Positions 9,042 through 18,280 of a DNA stretch of 64,000 bases are shown here, one piece after another. The DNA lies in assembly GCA_905214875.1 (NCBI GenBank), contig CAJMNR010000006.1, positions 1 to 64,000 of the forward strand, written 5' to 3'. A program made the translations under genes and the position numbers. Source of the stretch: an uncultured bacterium (GTDB taxonomy: Bacteria > Bacillota > Clostridia > Lachnospirales > Lachnospiraceae). A model generated the notes under the pieces. The model was not told the origin of the DNA. It made no database searches and saw nothing but the letters and a program-made list of their open reading frames with translations. Every line of letters starts with the position of its first letter. Positions within the stretch are counted from its first letter, which is position 1.

Positions 9042-10061
9042 TTACTTGTTCTCAAGATATTTTTGAATTCCTTTGGCAATTCCCGTTGCTAATGATTGTT
9101 GATAACTGTCCGTCGCCAATGCTTTGTCTTCTTTCTTATTTGACATAAATCCCATTTCAATAATCGTAACCGGAACTTCTGACCAGTTAATTCCCGACAT
9201 GGTGTCCGTCTTCATAATCCCCCTGCTATTGGCACTTGTGCTTTCTATTGCCCCATCTAACACGCACTGTGACAGTTGATAACAGTCCTCGTAAATATCC
9301 TTACAATAAGAATTCTGCTTTGTCGGACAAATGGTAAAGATTCCGTTAGTGCTGCTGTCTTCCGAACCATCACAGTGAATTCTTATAAATGCATCTGCCT
9401 TCGCCTTATTCGCAATCTGCGCTCTTTCGATATTACTGATATCGACATCGTTTGTTTCTCTCGTCATTATGACTTTATATCCTAACTTCTCAAGTTCTTT
9501 TTTCAGTTTCTTACTTACCGAAAGATTTACCTCATACTCGGGAACATTGGTGAAACTTCCTTGTGTTCCTGAGCTGACTTTTTTCTTTGTCTCTGAAGAG
9601 CCAGGCGCAACAGCTTCTTGTGCTGAATTCTGTTTGGACTGATGTCCAGGATCGATTACGACAACAAATTGACGTTTCGAAGATTTTAAAGGGGAAGCTG
9701 TTGGCTCTGCTTCTGGCTTCTTTGTCTCAGTGTTTTCTTTCTCAGCCTTTTTTGTTGCTGCTGGATATATCGTCGGACTTTCACTCGTTTTCGTTGTACT
9801 CTCTATTTTAGATGTTGTTGTCGGAGCTGTAGTTTTCGGTTCTTCTGAATTTCCTTTTGCCTTATTCTCTTCGTCGATTTTCTTAAGCACTTCGGCATCG
9901 TTTGTTGGAGTGGCCTCTACTTTTGCCTGTGAATTATTATCATGTCTTGTAACTCGTAATGCTCCTACGATTATGCAAGCAATGCCTACTACAATTGCAA
10001 ATGCTAAAAGGAGCGTTTTCTTTTTTATTGTCATGATTTTTACATTCCTCTCTTTCTTCAT
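9042..10061 (-). CDS. N-acetylmuramoyl-L-alanine amidase (Amidase_3), membrane-anchored
   Basis: 339 residues. Zinc amidase cleaving the MurNAc-L-Ala bond of peptidoglycan. An N-terminal membrane segment (around 13-33) is followed by a long Thr/Ser/Lys/Glu-rich linker and, from about residue 135, an Amidase_3 domain: VVIDPGHQS (zinc His), EYEVNLSVSKKL (zinc Glu), IRIHCDGSED (zinc His) and IIEMGFMSNKKED (catalytic Glu). It therefore acts at the outer face of the membrane, in wall turnover, cell separation or spore cortex/germination. The start at 10059-10061 is chosen because GGGGAGG lies 6-7 nt upstream; the longer frame to 10094 has no site. Divergent from the serine hydrolase gene. Confidence 0.9.
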   Translation of the reverse strand: MKKERNVKIMTIKKKTLLLAFAIVVGIACIIVGALRVTRHDNNSQAKVEATPTNDAEVLKKIDEENKAKGNSEEPKTTAPTTTSKIESTTKTSESPTIYPAATKKAEKENTETKKPEAEPTASPLKSSKRQFVVVIDPGHQSKQNSAQEAVAPGSSETKKKVSSGTQGSFTNVPEYEVNLSVSKKLKKELEKLGYKVIMTRETNDVDISNIERAQIANKAKADAFIRIHCDGSEDSSTNGIFTICPTKQNSYCKDIYEDCYQLSQCVLDGAIESTSANSRGIMKTDTMSGINWSEVPVTIIEMGFMSNKKEDKALATDSYQQSLATGIAKGIQKYLENK

Positions 10062-10142
10062 TTCTGTCCTCCCCTCTCCTATCAAATAATTCAACTAAAA
10101 GTATGCACCGAACATTTCGGGCTTTATCCATTATTACAATAA

Positions 10143-10170
10143 TTGACATATTCAAATCATCTGATAAACT
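10143..10170 (+). promoter_or_regulatory. Candidate promoter of serine hydrolase gene
   Basis: TTGACA (10143-10148), 16-nt spacer, TAAACT (10165-10170), about 65 nt upstream of the ATG at 10235. Confidence 0.5.
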
Positions 10171-10234
10171 ATATTTAGTGTACTACCAATTATTGTTAAA
10201 ATCCACACAATTTCATTATTCTAGGAGGATTGCC

Positions 10235-11422
10235 ATGATTTCAAAAAAAACACCCTATACCCCGGAATATGCTGGGTATGATGAAAGCCGACTAAAAATA
10301 CTTAATGACCATTTATTACATATGATTGCAAAAGATCAAATCCAAGGAGCCAGCTATTGCCTCGCCAGACATGGAAAAGTCTTTGCAAATACTGCAGTCG
10401 GAAGATTCTCATATCGTGAAAAAAGCACAAAGGAATTGGAGCCAGATGATCTTCACCCAATCGCTTCCATTACAAAATTATTTACCGCTATCGCTATTAT
10501 GAAACTCTTTGAAGACGGAAAGCTAATTCTTGGACAACCGGTTGGTGATTTCATCGATGAATTCAAAAAGCCTCCCTTTGATCAAGTTACAATCGCCGGA
10601 TTGCTCACCCATACCTCCGGCATGCATCCTGATGCAGGTTGTTTCGAAACTCCTTATCCAAACTCATACATGTCCTATGTAACAGAAGGTTTCCGTAATC
10701 AAGACCCTAATTGGATTGCAAATGCCCTACGCTATGGCATGCGTATGAAGCCTGGAGTTGAATGGGCTTACAACTCCTTCGGCTACCTAGTTCTTGGTGA
10801 AATTATAAGCCGCGTATCCGGCGTCTTTGCCGATGAGTATATCTATGAAAATATTATCAAGCCTTGTGAAATGAAGGAGACATTCTTTGAAAAACAAATT
10901 CTGACTAAGAAAGATTTATTAGAACGTGTCTGCATTCAAGATGCAGATTTGGAAAAACAAATAGCCGCTTTGTTAAGAGATGAAGTTTCGGACAAAGATC
11001 CTGTCGACCTATTCTGGGATACCGTTCCTTCTACTGCAGGTGGCATTATCTCTAAAGCAAGTGATCTTGTAAAATTAGGCAATATGATGATTCATGGTGG
11101 CTGCTATAACGGAAACCGCGTGTTAAGCCGTATCGTCATTGATAAAATGACTAGCAACCAACTAGGCAATTCGGTTAAGGACTACTGTTGGGGAGCCGGC
11201 GGCGTTACTCGTTCCTACGGATTAGGATGTGACCTTCGTTGTAATGACGACAATCTATATTCCAATCACGTCTTCTTCCATGAAGGTGCTGGCTCATGTT
11301 GTCTTATGATGGACCCTGTAGAAGACTTCGTGGCCGCATGGTTTGTCCCATTTACCCATGGTGCTTGGTATGCCGAAGGACTTCGCCATGTATCCAATAT
11401 CATATGGTCAGGAATCAAATAA
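10235..11422 (+). CDS. Serine hydrolase, beta-lactamase/AmpC-like family
   Basis: 395 residues. Class C beta-lactamase fold: catalytic Ser78-x-x-Lys81 in ASITKLF, the tyrosine motif YNSFGYLVLGEII at about 179, and THTSGMHPDAG between them. No signal peptide is evident, so it is probably cytoplasmic, arguing for an esterase or D-aminopeptidase-like role rather than antibiotic hydrolysis. The start at 10235 is fixed by TAGGAGG 7 nt upstream; the frame is open to 10103 without a site. Single-gene transcript with its own promoter and a strong terminator. Substrate unknown. Confidence 0.85.
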   Translation: MISKKTPYTPEYAGYDESRLKILNDHLLHMIAKDQIQGASYCLARHGKVFANTAVGRFSYREKSTKELEPDDLHPIASITKLFTAIAIMKLFEDGKLILGQPVGDFIDEFKKPPFDQVTIAGLLTHTSGMHPDAGCFETPYPNSYMSYVTEGFRNQDPNWIANALRYGMRMKPGVEWAYNSFGYLVLGEIISRVSGVFADEYIYENIIKPCEMKETFFEKQILTKKDLLERVCIQDADLEKQIAALLRDEVSDKDPVDLFWDTVPSTAGGIISKASDLVKLGNMMIHGGCYNGNRVLSRIVIDKMTSNQLGNSVKDYCWGAGGVTRSYGLGCDLRCNDDNLYSNHVFFHEGAGSCCLMMDPVEDFVAAWFVPFTHGAWYAEGLRHVSNIIWSGIK

Positions 11423-11448
11423 GGGGAGTGTTCACCAAACCCGATTGC

Positions 11449-11495
11449 AACAGAGACCGGTTCATTATATTGGCAATGAATCGGTCTCTGTTTTT
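11449..11495 (+). terminator. Terminator of serine hydrolase gene
   Basis: 18-bp stem AACAGAGACCGGTTCATT/AATGAATCGGTCTCTGTT (one G-U) followed by a T run. Confidence 0.9.
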
Positions 11496-11506
11496 ATGAT
11501 ACAAAA

Positions 11507-12610
11507 CTATTTCGTACTGCTATTATCCGCTATTTGCAAGAAAACTTGAACGATTTCTGAACGGCTTCCTACGCGCATGGCAAATCCCCATGTGCCTACT
11601 CCTGAACTTACGATGGTGTTTAATGTTCCATCCTCTCGATAACCATAGCCGTACTCATTTCCAAGTAAAATAATATAGTTTCCTGGGTATAACTGTCCAT
11701 TATGCGTATGTCCTGACAGTAATAAGTCTACCCCAGCATTTTTTGCCTCCTCATACTCCTCCGGCTGATGATCTAGCATTATGACCGGCAAGGACCTGTC
11801 GATTCCTTCCAATATTTGATCCACGCTCTTACGCGTTCCTCCTTCACGAACCAAATCATAATCCAGCCTTCCTGCCACATAGAATTTATCTTCTACAAGA
11901 TAGGTTTCATCTAATAACGCTTTTACACCATATCGTTCAAATCCCTTTGCAATCTGTAAGTAATTCTGCTCCATGTATAATTCATGGTTTCCAATAATAA
12001 AAAAGGTGCCGTATTTGCTCCGTAACCTTCCACAAGCCTGATACGTATATGTGATTAGTTCTTTCGGTGTATTCTCATCAATAATATCTCCGCCAAGACA
12101 GATTATATCTGCATCCATACTATTGATTGTGTTCACTAATTGATCTAATTCCTCCTTTTTGATTGCCGTTCCCATGTGAGTATCACTGATCATTACGATT
12201 TTTAAATTCTCTAAACCATTTTGGCTCTTTGCGATTGTAACCGTATAATCAGTTACCTTTGTATCAAATGAATTATAATAACCATAGACCGCAACTAACA
12301 CGCTTAAGAAGAAGATTAACAGCCCGTTAAGCGAACAACGCTCAATCCACTCAAAGGCTGTCTTATTTATTTTCCTAACCACGAGCAAAACCACATCATA
12401 TAATACAAATAATAAAAAGAGATAGATGACATACCCAAACAGGATCGAATGCATTTCAGAGAGCGTCAATATAATTGCTCCAGTTCCAATCCAGTATACA
12501 TAGGACGGAATCTGTTTTTTACATAGAAATGGCAGATTACCGATTTTATTTCCCAGATATATAGAAACTAAAGCAATCGCAATATACGATAATATAGCCA
12601 TCAGTGACAT
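11507..12610 (-). CDS. Membrane-anchored metallophosphoesterase
   Basis: 367 residues. Residues 1-120 contain about four membrane helices; the rest is a calcineurin-like phosphoesterase domain with all metal-binding motifs: ISDTHMGT, GGDIIDE, GNHELY, and LLSGHTHNGQLYPG. This resembles the YkuE/YaeI group, which act at the membrane surface on phospholipid-linked phosphates (e.g. UDP-diacylglucosamine-type substrates), but the substrate here cannot be read from sequence. ATG at 12608-12610 with GAGAGG about 11 nt upstream. It is last in a run of minus-strand genes beginning with the two-component systems, but a 152-nt gap precedes it, so it may have its own promoter. Confidence 0.88.
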   Translation of the reverse strand: MSLMAILSYIAIALVSIYLGNKIGNLPFLCKKQIPSYVYWIGTGAIILTLSEMHSILFGYVIYLFLLFVLYDVVLLVVRKINKTAFEWIERCSLNGLLIFFLSVLVAVYGYYNSFDTKVTDYTVTIAKSQNGLENLKIVMISDTHMGTAIKKEELDQLVNTINSMDADIICLGGDIIDENTPKELITYTYQACGRLRSKYGTFFIIGNHELYMEQNYLQIAKGFERYGVKALLDETYLVEDKFYVAGRLDYDLVREGGTRKSVDQILEGIDRSLPVIMLDHQPEEYEEAKNAGVDLLLSGHTHNGQLYPGNYIILLGNEYGYGYREDGTLNTIVSSGVGTWGFAMRVGSRSEIVQVFLQIADNSSTK

Positions 12611-12762
12611 AAAAATGCATCCTCTCTCATCAAATCAATTCTTTAATATTACAATACTATTCCAAATATTCAAAGAATAATACTAGCAGAATAAAGAGTT
12701 TGACTCATTGCTTATGTAAAACAAAGAAGACCACCACTTACATCAATCGGCAGACAAGCTAA

Positions 12763-13491
12763 TTAATATTCTTCCCAACTATTTGTAATTTTCCATTCTC
12801 CTTCTGTGTTCTTTCTTAGTTCGAATTTACGAAATGTTACACTATCATCATCCCATATCTGCTTGCACCTTACACGATATCCATCCGTAGTAAAACCATT
12901 TAATTCTGTCGTAAAAGGAGTATAAATCGTATCTACCACTTCATAAGTCGTCATTTCGTAATCCCCTCTCAGATACTCATTAATTTCCTTTCCTATTATC
13001 GAAGCATTATTCAATAACTCACCATAATATTCACTAGTAATACTCTTATATACTAAAGCCAAATCACCGTTTATCTTGCCATTCATATACGAATTAACAA
13101 CTGAATCAACCGCTTTAACGTCGTTCTTATTCACTGTGCCACTATTCTCAACCTCTTTTACTTCCCTGTCCTTACTTCTAGTATATCCAACAAGTACGAT
13201 AAAGCCCAGAAGCAAAAAGGTACCGATTATAATCATTCTTTTTTTGGATATATGATTTCGCTTAGGTTGTTTATTCTCTGCCAGAGCTTCTTGCTGTTCT
13301 ACGATATCAGGCTTATTTACCATATGAATTTCCCCAGCCAAAGACTCTTTTCTCTGTGTTTCTTGTACTATGTCCCCAAACATCTCATTTTCTGTTGCCT
13401 TATATTGGTCAATATACTCTTTTTGAAGTCTCTTATTTTCTTCTTCTTTCTCTTTTGACCATTCTCTACTAAATTTATAGTTTTCCTCCAC
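12763..13491 (-). CDS. Hypothetical single-pass membrane protein with extracytoplasmic domain
   Basis: About 242 residues, not recognised. A charged N-terminal cytoplasmic part (about 85 residues, Glu/Lys/Gln-rich, helical) leads to one membrane segment (MIIIGTFLLLGFIVLVGYT) and an outer domain of ~130 residues with alternating hydrophobic pattern ending KFELRKNTEGEWKITNSWEEY, reminiscent of NTF2-like/DUF4878-type stress-associated domains. The strong GGAGG lies only 2 nt before the ATG at 13497 but 8 nt before an in-frame GTG (13489-13491), which I take as the start. It follows the D,D-carboxypeptidase by about 20 nt and is probably the last gene of the VanRS-like operon. Confidence 0.65.
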   Translation of the reverse strand: MEENYKFSREWSKEKEEENKRLQKEYIDQYKATENEMFGDIVQETQRKESLAGEIHMVNKPDIVEQQEALAENKQPKRNHISKKRMIIIGTFLLLGFIVLVGYTRSKDREVKEVENSGTVNKNDVKAVDSVVNSYMNGKINGDLALVYKSITSEYYGELLNNASIIGKEINEYLRGDYEMTTYEVVDTIYTPFTTELNGFTTDGYRVRCKQIWDDDSVTFRKFELRKNTEGEWKITNSWEEY

Positions 13492-13511
13492 TCGCATATC
13501 CTCCGGTTTGA

Positions 13512-14600
13512 TTATTTAGTCTGAGTTAAAATTGTTTGAAAAACAAAATATGCATCGTCTGCACTTACTGTCTTATTCCCTGTTCCTCCTGCAGTAACAA
13601 AGAAATAATTTTTATCATTAATTGTTACCGCACTGGCAAGGCAGTACCCTGCCTCATCGGTATATCCTGTTTTTCCTCCCAGATAAGTAATTCCCTTCAT
13701 ATCCAAACTTGAGAACTTTGGATAAACGGAACTGTAGAACGTAAATCCATCTTTATGTACATTTGTCTTTCCTACCTTATGACTCTTAGCTAACATGACT
13801 TCTTTAAGCAAATCATTTTTGAGACACTCTTTCATCAACTTTGCCATATCCTTTGCCGTTGAATAATGATCTTCCTCTGTCAGGCCACTGGAATTCATAA
13901 AGTGCGTATTGGTAAGTCCAAGTTCTTTCGCACGTGCATTCATCATATCAATAAATTTCTCATCTGATCCTGCAATATAGTCACCTAATGTGATACAGCA
14001 TTCTGCTCCTGATGGAAGCATCACACCATATAACAAGTCGATTAGCTTTGCTTTTTCGCCTACTTCAAATCCGGCAACGGAAGCATCCTGTGTAAGCGTG
14101 TAATTGATTGTCTCCTGTGCAATGGTTGCTGTCTTATTAAAATCTTTTACCTTTTCCACTACAAGCAATGCTGTCATCAGCTTTGTCATACTTGCAGGAT
14201 ACATTTGTTTATCTGCATCTTTCTCATATAAGACCGTTCCATCCTCTGCCAGCAGGCATGCATATTTACTGCTAATCTTCTTTTTATTTTTTGTAATTGC
14301 TTCTGTAATCTTTGTTCTTTCGAGTTTTTCTTCTTCACTGACCTCTTCTTTTACCTCTTCGGAAGGAGCTGGCGATTCCGAAGGGTTTACTTCAGGCGAT
14401 GCTGTCACAAGATTGGTCATCATCTTGTTGGAGGCCTTGTTCTCTGACTTCTTTGTCACTAACCTGTATCCGACAATAGAACCTGATACAACTAAAATAA
14501 GAAGAAGGGCAAGTATTACTTCCCCTATCCTGCGCCTTCTTCTAAGCTTTTTCTCGCGGTCTAATTGATTAAAAATCCTTCTTTGTTGAAAACTTTCCAT
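13512..14600 (-). CDS. D-alanyl-D-alanine carboxypeptidase (S11 family)
   Basis: 362 residues. Low-molecular-weight penicillin-binding protein that trims the terminal D-Ala from stem peptides. N-terminal membrane anchor at about 25-46, a Pro/Glu/Ser-rich linker, then an S11 domain: SxxK as S137-M-T-K140, SGA as the SxN-equivalent (LPSGAECC), and KTG in YLGGKTGYTDEAG. It lacks the C-terminal beta-rich domain of PBP5. AAGGAG lies 8 nt before the ATG. It sits directly after the VanS-like sensor (24-nt gap), as carboxypeptidases do in VanRS-type operons, where loss of D-Ala-D-Ala lowers glycopeptide binding. No vanH, vanA or vanX homologue is present in the window, so this is an envelope-homeostasis or low-level tolerance module by inference. 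Confidence 0.9.
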   Translation of the reverse strand: MESFQQRRIFNQLDREKKLRRRRRIGEVILALLLILVVSGSIVGYRLVTKKSENKASNKMMTNLVTASPEVNPSESPAPSEEVKEEVSEEEKLERTKITEAITKNKKKISSKYACLLAEDGTVLYEKDADKQMYPASMTKLMTALLVVEKVKDFNKTATIAQETINYTLTQDASVAGFEVGEKAKLIDLLYGVMLPSGAECCITLGDYIAGSDEKFIDMMNARAKELGLTNTHFMNSSGLTEEDHYSTAKDMAKLMKECLKNDLLKEVMLAKSHKVGKTNVHKDGFTFYSSVYPKFSSLDMKGITYLGGKTGYTDEAGYCLASAVTINDKNYFFVTAGGTGNKTVSADDAYFVFQTILTQTK

Positions 14601-14624
14601 CTTTATTACTCCTTTATTTGCAAT

Positions 14625-15749
14625 TTATTCATTCTTAGGTTTTGGCAATAAAATTGTAAAACAAGTCTCTACTTCGTTACTTGTTACAATGATTTCTCCA
14701 TCATGTGCCAAAACGATTTCTTTTGCAATTGCAAGCCCAAGACCGGCGCCACCAGTATTGGTAGACCTTGCCTCATCCAGACGGTAAAACTTATCAAAAA
14801 TTATTTTTAGGTTTTCATTTGGGATCATATTCCCCTTATCTTTAATCATAACAATGATTTTATCGTTTTCTTCATACCCCTTAAGCGTGATTGGTGTGTT
14901 TTTATAACTGTAGGCAACGGCATTTTTAAGGATGTTATTAAATACCCTTGCAATCTTATCAGGATCTACCTCAGCCATAAGATTGTCCGAAACATCGACC
15001 TCGATGGTGTGCCCACCCTTTTCAAGCATTGGATAAAATTCATCTGCCATTTGCTCTAACATGAATTTTAAATTGATCTTTTCTTTCTGTAATGGAATCG
15101 TGGATAAGTTAAAACGTGTAATTTCAAAGAATTCATTAATCAGCTGTTCTACTCTGCATGCTTTATCCAAAGTAATCTTCGTATACTTCTTTCTCTTCTC
15201 TTCTTCCATTTCTTCCGCCTCATCAAGAAGGCTTAAATACCCGATTACAGAAGAAAGTGGTGTCTTGATATCATGTGCAAGATATGCAATCAAGTCATTT
15301 TTTCGCTGTACTTCCAACTGAGCAAGCTGTTCATTTCTCATATTATTAAGCTTCAGTTCATTGAAGCTTACCTCAATATCTTTAAAATCTTCATCTAATT
15401 GTAAAAACGTATTGTCTTTCCTAAATAGGCAGTCCATCTCCTTGAATACTCGTCCAAGTTTCTTAATTGCACGTACTTCGACAATGATATATCCAATAAA
15501 GATAATACTAAATCCAAAGAAAATGATAATTGCCTTCTTACTTATTAAAATATTAATTGCTACTTCATATCCAAACGTATTTCTTACAAAATCAATAAAA
15601 TATCCGTTAAACAGAATGTCCTGGACATATAGTAAGGTGATCATAAACAAAAGGGAGATTGCTGCAATCATAATATGTGTCTTCATCAGGCCTCGCTGAT
15701 ATTTCTGCATAAAATTCAGTTCGCGCCCATTCTTTTTTTCCTTACTCAA
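14625..15749 (-). CDS. Sensor histidine kinase, VanS-like
   Basis: 374 residues. Two membrane helices (about 25-45 and 70-90) flank a short ~25-residue outer loop, as in VanS kinases that sense the membrane or a ligand directly. The HisKA motif LAHDIKTPLSSVIGYLSLL holds the phospho-acceptor His159; the ATPase domain shows the N box (NNILKNAVAYS), G1 (IKDKGNMI, second motif residue atypical) and G2 (GGAGLGLAIAKEIV). Its start overlaps the end of the VanR-like gene by 8 nt, so translation is coupled and the pair is cognate. Ligand unknown; glycopeptide sensing is inference from similarity only. Confidence 0.92.
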   Translation of the reverse strand: MSKEKKNGRELNFMQKYQRGLMKTHIMIAAISLLFMITLLYVQDILFNGYFIDFVRNTFGYEVAINILISKKAIIIFFGFSIIFIGYIIVEVRAIKKLGRVFKEMDCLFRKDNTFLQLDEDFKDIEVSFNELKLNNMRNEQLAQLEVQRKNDLIAYLAHDIKTPLSSVIGYLSLLDEAEEMEEEKRKKYTKITLDKACRVEQLINEFFEITRFNLSTIPLQKEKINLKFMLEQMADEFYPMLEKGGHTIEVDVSDNLMAEVDPDKIARVFNNILKNAVAYSYKNTPITLKGYEENDKIIVMIKDKGNMIPNENLKIIFDKFYRLDEARSTNTGGAGLGLAIAKEIVLAHDGEIIVTSNEVETCFTILLPKPKNE

Positions 15750-16440
15750 CTTTATAACCTACTCCCCATACCGTTTTAATATATTTTGGATTATCTGATG
15801 ATTCATGCATTTTTTCTCTGATATGACGAATATGCACCATAATCGTATTATTGCTATTGGAGAAATATTTATCCCCCCAGATTTCTTCAAACAATTTATC
15901 TGCGCTTAACACGTTTCCTCGGTTTGCGCATAAAATCCAAAGGAGTTTAAACTCTGTCGGAGTAAGATTGATTGCTTCTTCATTCAGCGTACATTCGTGA
16001 GTTTCCTTATTCAGTACAAGCCCAGAAAATGCAATGATATGTTGTTCTTCTCCTGCTTCTTCTTCCTGAGTGTTGTTGTATTTTGTTACTCTTCTTAGCT
16101 GTGCCTTTACTCTGGCGATCAGCTCAAGTGGTCTAAATGGTTTTGTTACATAGTCATCGGCTCCAAGAGTAAGACCTGTAATCTTATCAATTTCCTCTTC
16201 CTTTGCTGTCAGCATGATAATTGGGAAATTATATTTTTCTCGGATTCTCTTACAGATTGTAAATCCATCGACATCTGGAAGCATCAAATCTAAGATTGCT
16301 AAATCATATTTTACACTTTCGATACTATCTAACGCCTCTTGTCCTGTATAATACTTGAATACCTCGTAATTTTCATTTTGTAGATATAGTTCTACTAAAT
16401 CTGCAATTTCTTTTTCATCGTCAACTACTAAAACTCTCAT
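15742..16440 (-). CDS. Response regulator, OmpR/VanR-like
   Basis: 232 residues. Receiver domain with DDE acidic pocket, phospho-acceptor Asp51 in LAILDLMLPDVDG and Lys in VTKPF, then an OmpR winged-helix DNA-binding domain ending with the usual IRHIREKMHE and VWGVGYKVE. Partner of the overlapping VanS-like kinase. A GAGG site precedes the ATG by 7 nt. The gene begins only 28 nt after the NarL-type regulator gene, so both two-component systems may be read from one transcript. Confidence 0.93.
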   Translation of the reverse strand: MRVLVVDDEKEIADLVELYLQNENYEVFKYYTGQEALDSIESVKYDLAILDLMLPDVDGFTICKRIREKYNFPIIMLTAKEEEIDKITGLTLGADDYVTKPFRPLELIARVKAQLRRVTKYNNTQEEEAGEEQHIIAFSGLVLNKETHECTLNEEAINLTPTEFKLLWILCANRGNVLSADKLFEEIWGDKYFSNSNNTIMVHIRHIREKMHESSDNPKYIKTVWGVGYKVE

Positions 16441-16468
16441 TTTTTAACCTCATCATCTATTCTTACTT

Positions 16469-17092
16469 TTATTTATTTTTCAAATAAAATATCGCTAACT
16501 GCGTACGGTCTCTTACCTTTAGTTTCTCCATGATTGAACTCAAATAATTTCGAATCGTACCTTCACTTAAGCATACTTCTTCGCTAATCTCTTTGTTATT
16601 CAGCCCTTCTGCCACAAGCTCAATAATCTCTAGCTCTTTCTTTGTAATCTGGGCCTTCTCATAATCAAATGCCGGTTGATTAGAAATCATGTTCGGTAAC
16701 TTTGATACAATCTCACCATCAAATACGCTTTGGCCTTTTCCTACAGCCTCAATTGCTGGAACGATACTGTCAAAATCCTGCTTCAGTATATAGCCTTTCG
16801 CTCCAATGTTCAATGCCCGGATAATATAGTCATCGTCTGAAAATGTGGTCAGGAAAAGAATCTTTGCTTTCTTATGTCTTTCCAATATGGTATCTGCAGC
16901 CTCTAATCCTGTCATATCATCCATCCGTATATCCATTAGGATTACGTCTGGCTGATGGATTTCATACAGTTTTATTGCATCATGTCCGTTACTTCCTATT
17001 CCAACGACATGTATGGTACCCGATGCCTCTAAAATCGTCTTAAGTGATATGGATACAATGTGATCATCATCAACAATTAACACATTCATCAT
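16469..17092 (-). CDS. Response regulator, NarL/LuxR family
   Basis: 207 residues. Receiver domain (acidic DDD at 8-10, phospho-acceptor Asp54 in ILMDIRM, Lys in YILKQDF) and a C-terminal LuxR-type helix-turn-helix (ELVAEGLNNKEISEEVCLSE, then the GTIRNYLSSIMEKL recognition helix). It overlaps the kinase gene upstream by 4 nt. With the divergent ABC exporter this arrangement matches LnrJK/LnrLMN (YfiJK-LMN) of Bacillus, which respond to membrane-active polyenes; specificity here is not known. Confidence 0.93.
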   Translation of the reverse strand: MMNVLIVDDDHIVSISLKTILEASGTIHVVGIGSNGHDAIKLYEIHQPDVILMDIRMDDMTGLEAADTILERHKKAKILFLTTFSDDDYIIRALNIGAKGYILKQDFDSIVPAIEAVGKGQSVFDGEIVSKLPNMISNQPAFDYEKAQITKKELEIIELVAEGLNNKEISEEVCLSEGTIRNYLSSIMEKLKVRDRTQLAIFYLKNK

Positions 17093-18177
17093 TTCATCCT
17101 CTCTTTTGACATTGCATTTTGTTTTGGCACTGACATATAAATCTGAAAGCCATCTCGAAAAGTGGCTTTAAAGATTCCTTCTAATGCCTCTGCCCGCTCT
17201 TTCATATTAATCAGACCGATTCCTTCTTGATCCATTTTCTTCTCGGCACTTCCATTATCCTTTATATTAAGCTGATAACTTGAATTTGATTCAAATACAT
17301 AGATGGCTATCTTTGTCGCATCACTATGCTTTGCCACATTGGTAAGCCCTTCTCTTACTGTTGCAAGAAAACAATACTTACTATTCTTATCCAGATCGTC
17401 TACTACATCATATTCAAATTCAATCTCATACGCCGAAAATGTCTGTATTACTTTTTCTATCTCTAATTTTAAATCCATCGAATCATTATGTAAATCATGT
17501 ACACTTTCTCTTATATTGTTCATTGCAGTATCTAATGTATCTTTCAATTGAAAAAGAAGGTCATCTACCACCGGTTGCTTATTCACTGTCATTATGGCCC
17601 CTGTCTGTAAAAGTGCACGAGACAGCATATGTCCTACATGATCGTGGATTTCTCTTGATATTCTATTTCTTTCTTTTAATGTTGCAACATGAATCTCGTA
17701 CTCTACCTGATCAATGAGCGCTTGATTTTTCTCTTTCAATAACCTCTGAATCTCTTCTCCGCTATCCCGTAACTCATGATAGGCGCTCTCAAGCAGTTCT
17801 CTCCTTCTTGTTGCCTGCTCCATATAAACCGATAGAATCATGGCAGGTAGTATAAACAGCCGCTCTATCGATGCATTATCCACCAAAAATAAAATATCCA
17901 TTGGCAATGAACCCAAAATCAATACCGAAAATCCATTGCTGATACAAAGATAAAAGATAAGTGGCATATAGAAGCAGAATTTTGGCTCTAACATTGCAAT
18001 TATAAAATATAGTGCAATAAGAACACAAGCGGATTTTTGACTACCGAGAAGGTAAATCATTCCTACTATAATGATAGTAATCAAAACCGTCGCCATCGAA
18101 CGGATATTAATTTCCTCGTAAAGCAAAAGTATACTAATTAGCACAAAAAGCATAATTTCATCTTTAATACGATTCAT
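17089..18177 (-). CDS. Sensor histidine kinase, NarL-partner (HisKA_3)
   Basis: 362 residues. Four to six membrane helices in residues 8-120 with almost no extracytoplasmic domain (an intramembrane-sensing layout), a coiled coil about 121-165, HisKA_3 motif REIHDHVGHMLSRAL with phospho-acceptor near His178, and an HATPase_c domain ending IGLINMKERAEALEG. The start at 18175-18177 is chosen because GGAGGGG lies 5 nt upstream; longer in-frame starts to 18228 are poorly spaced. Forms an operon with the following regulator and faces the ABC exporter across a 197-nt spacer that carries CATATG-centred palindromes. Confidence 0.9.
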   Translation of the reverse strand: MNRIKDEIMLFVLISILLLYEEINIRSMATVLITIIIVGMIYLLGSQKSACVLIALYFIIAMLEPKFCFYMPLIFYLCISNGFSVLILGSLPMDILFLVDNASIERLFILPAMILSVYMEQATRRRELLESAYHELRDSGEEIQRLLKEKNQALIDQVEYEIHVATLKERNRISREIHDHVGHMLSRALLQTGAIMTVNKQPVVDDLLFQLKDTLDTAMNNIRESVHDLHNDSMDLKLEIEKVIQTFSAYEIEFEYDVVDDLDKNSKYCFLATVREGLTNVAKHSDATKIAIYVFESNSSYQLNIKDNGSAEKKMDQEGIGLINMKERAEALEGIFKATFRDGFQIYMSVPKQNAMSKERMK

Positions 18178-18266
18178 TTTCCCCTCCCATAGCCGCTTCA
18201 TACCTCCTATTATATCAAAACTTAGCAAAAAATAACATTACTTTTTCACTCATCTCCATTTGCAAT

Positions 18267-18280
18267 ATGACATATGTCAT
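18267..18280. promoter_or_regulatory. Candidate regulator-binding palindrome upstream of ABC exporter
   Basis: Perfect 14-bp palindrome ATGACATATGTCAT. A second, shorter copy of its centre (TCATATGA) lies at about 18323-18330, and a -10-like TATAAC follows at about 18338. Two sites ahead of the exporter fit a dimeric NarL-type regulator; which protein binds is inference. Confidence 0.5.

Noticed and set aside
14104..14568. 154-codon plus-strand frame
   Set aside because: Shadow of the carboxypeptidase gene, which has SxxK and KTG motifs on the other strand.
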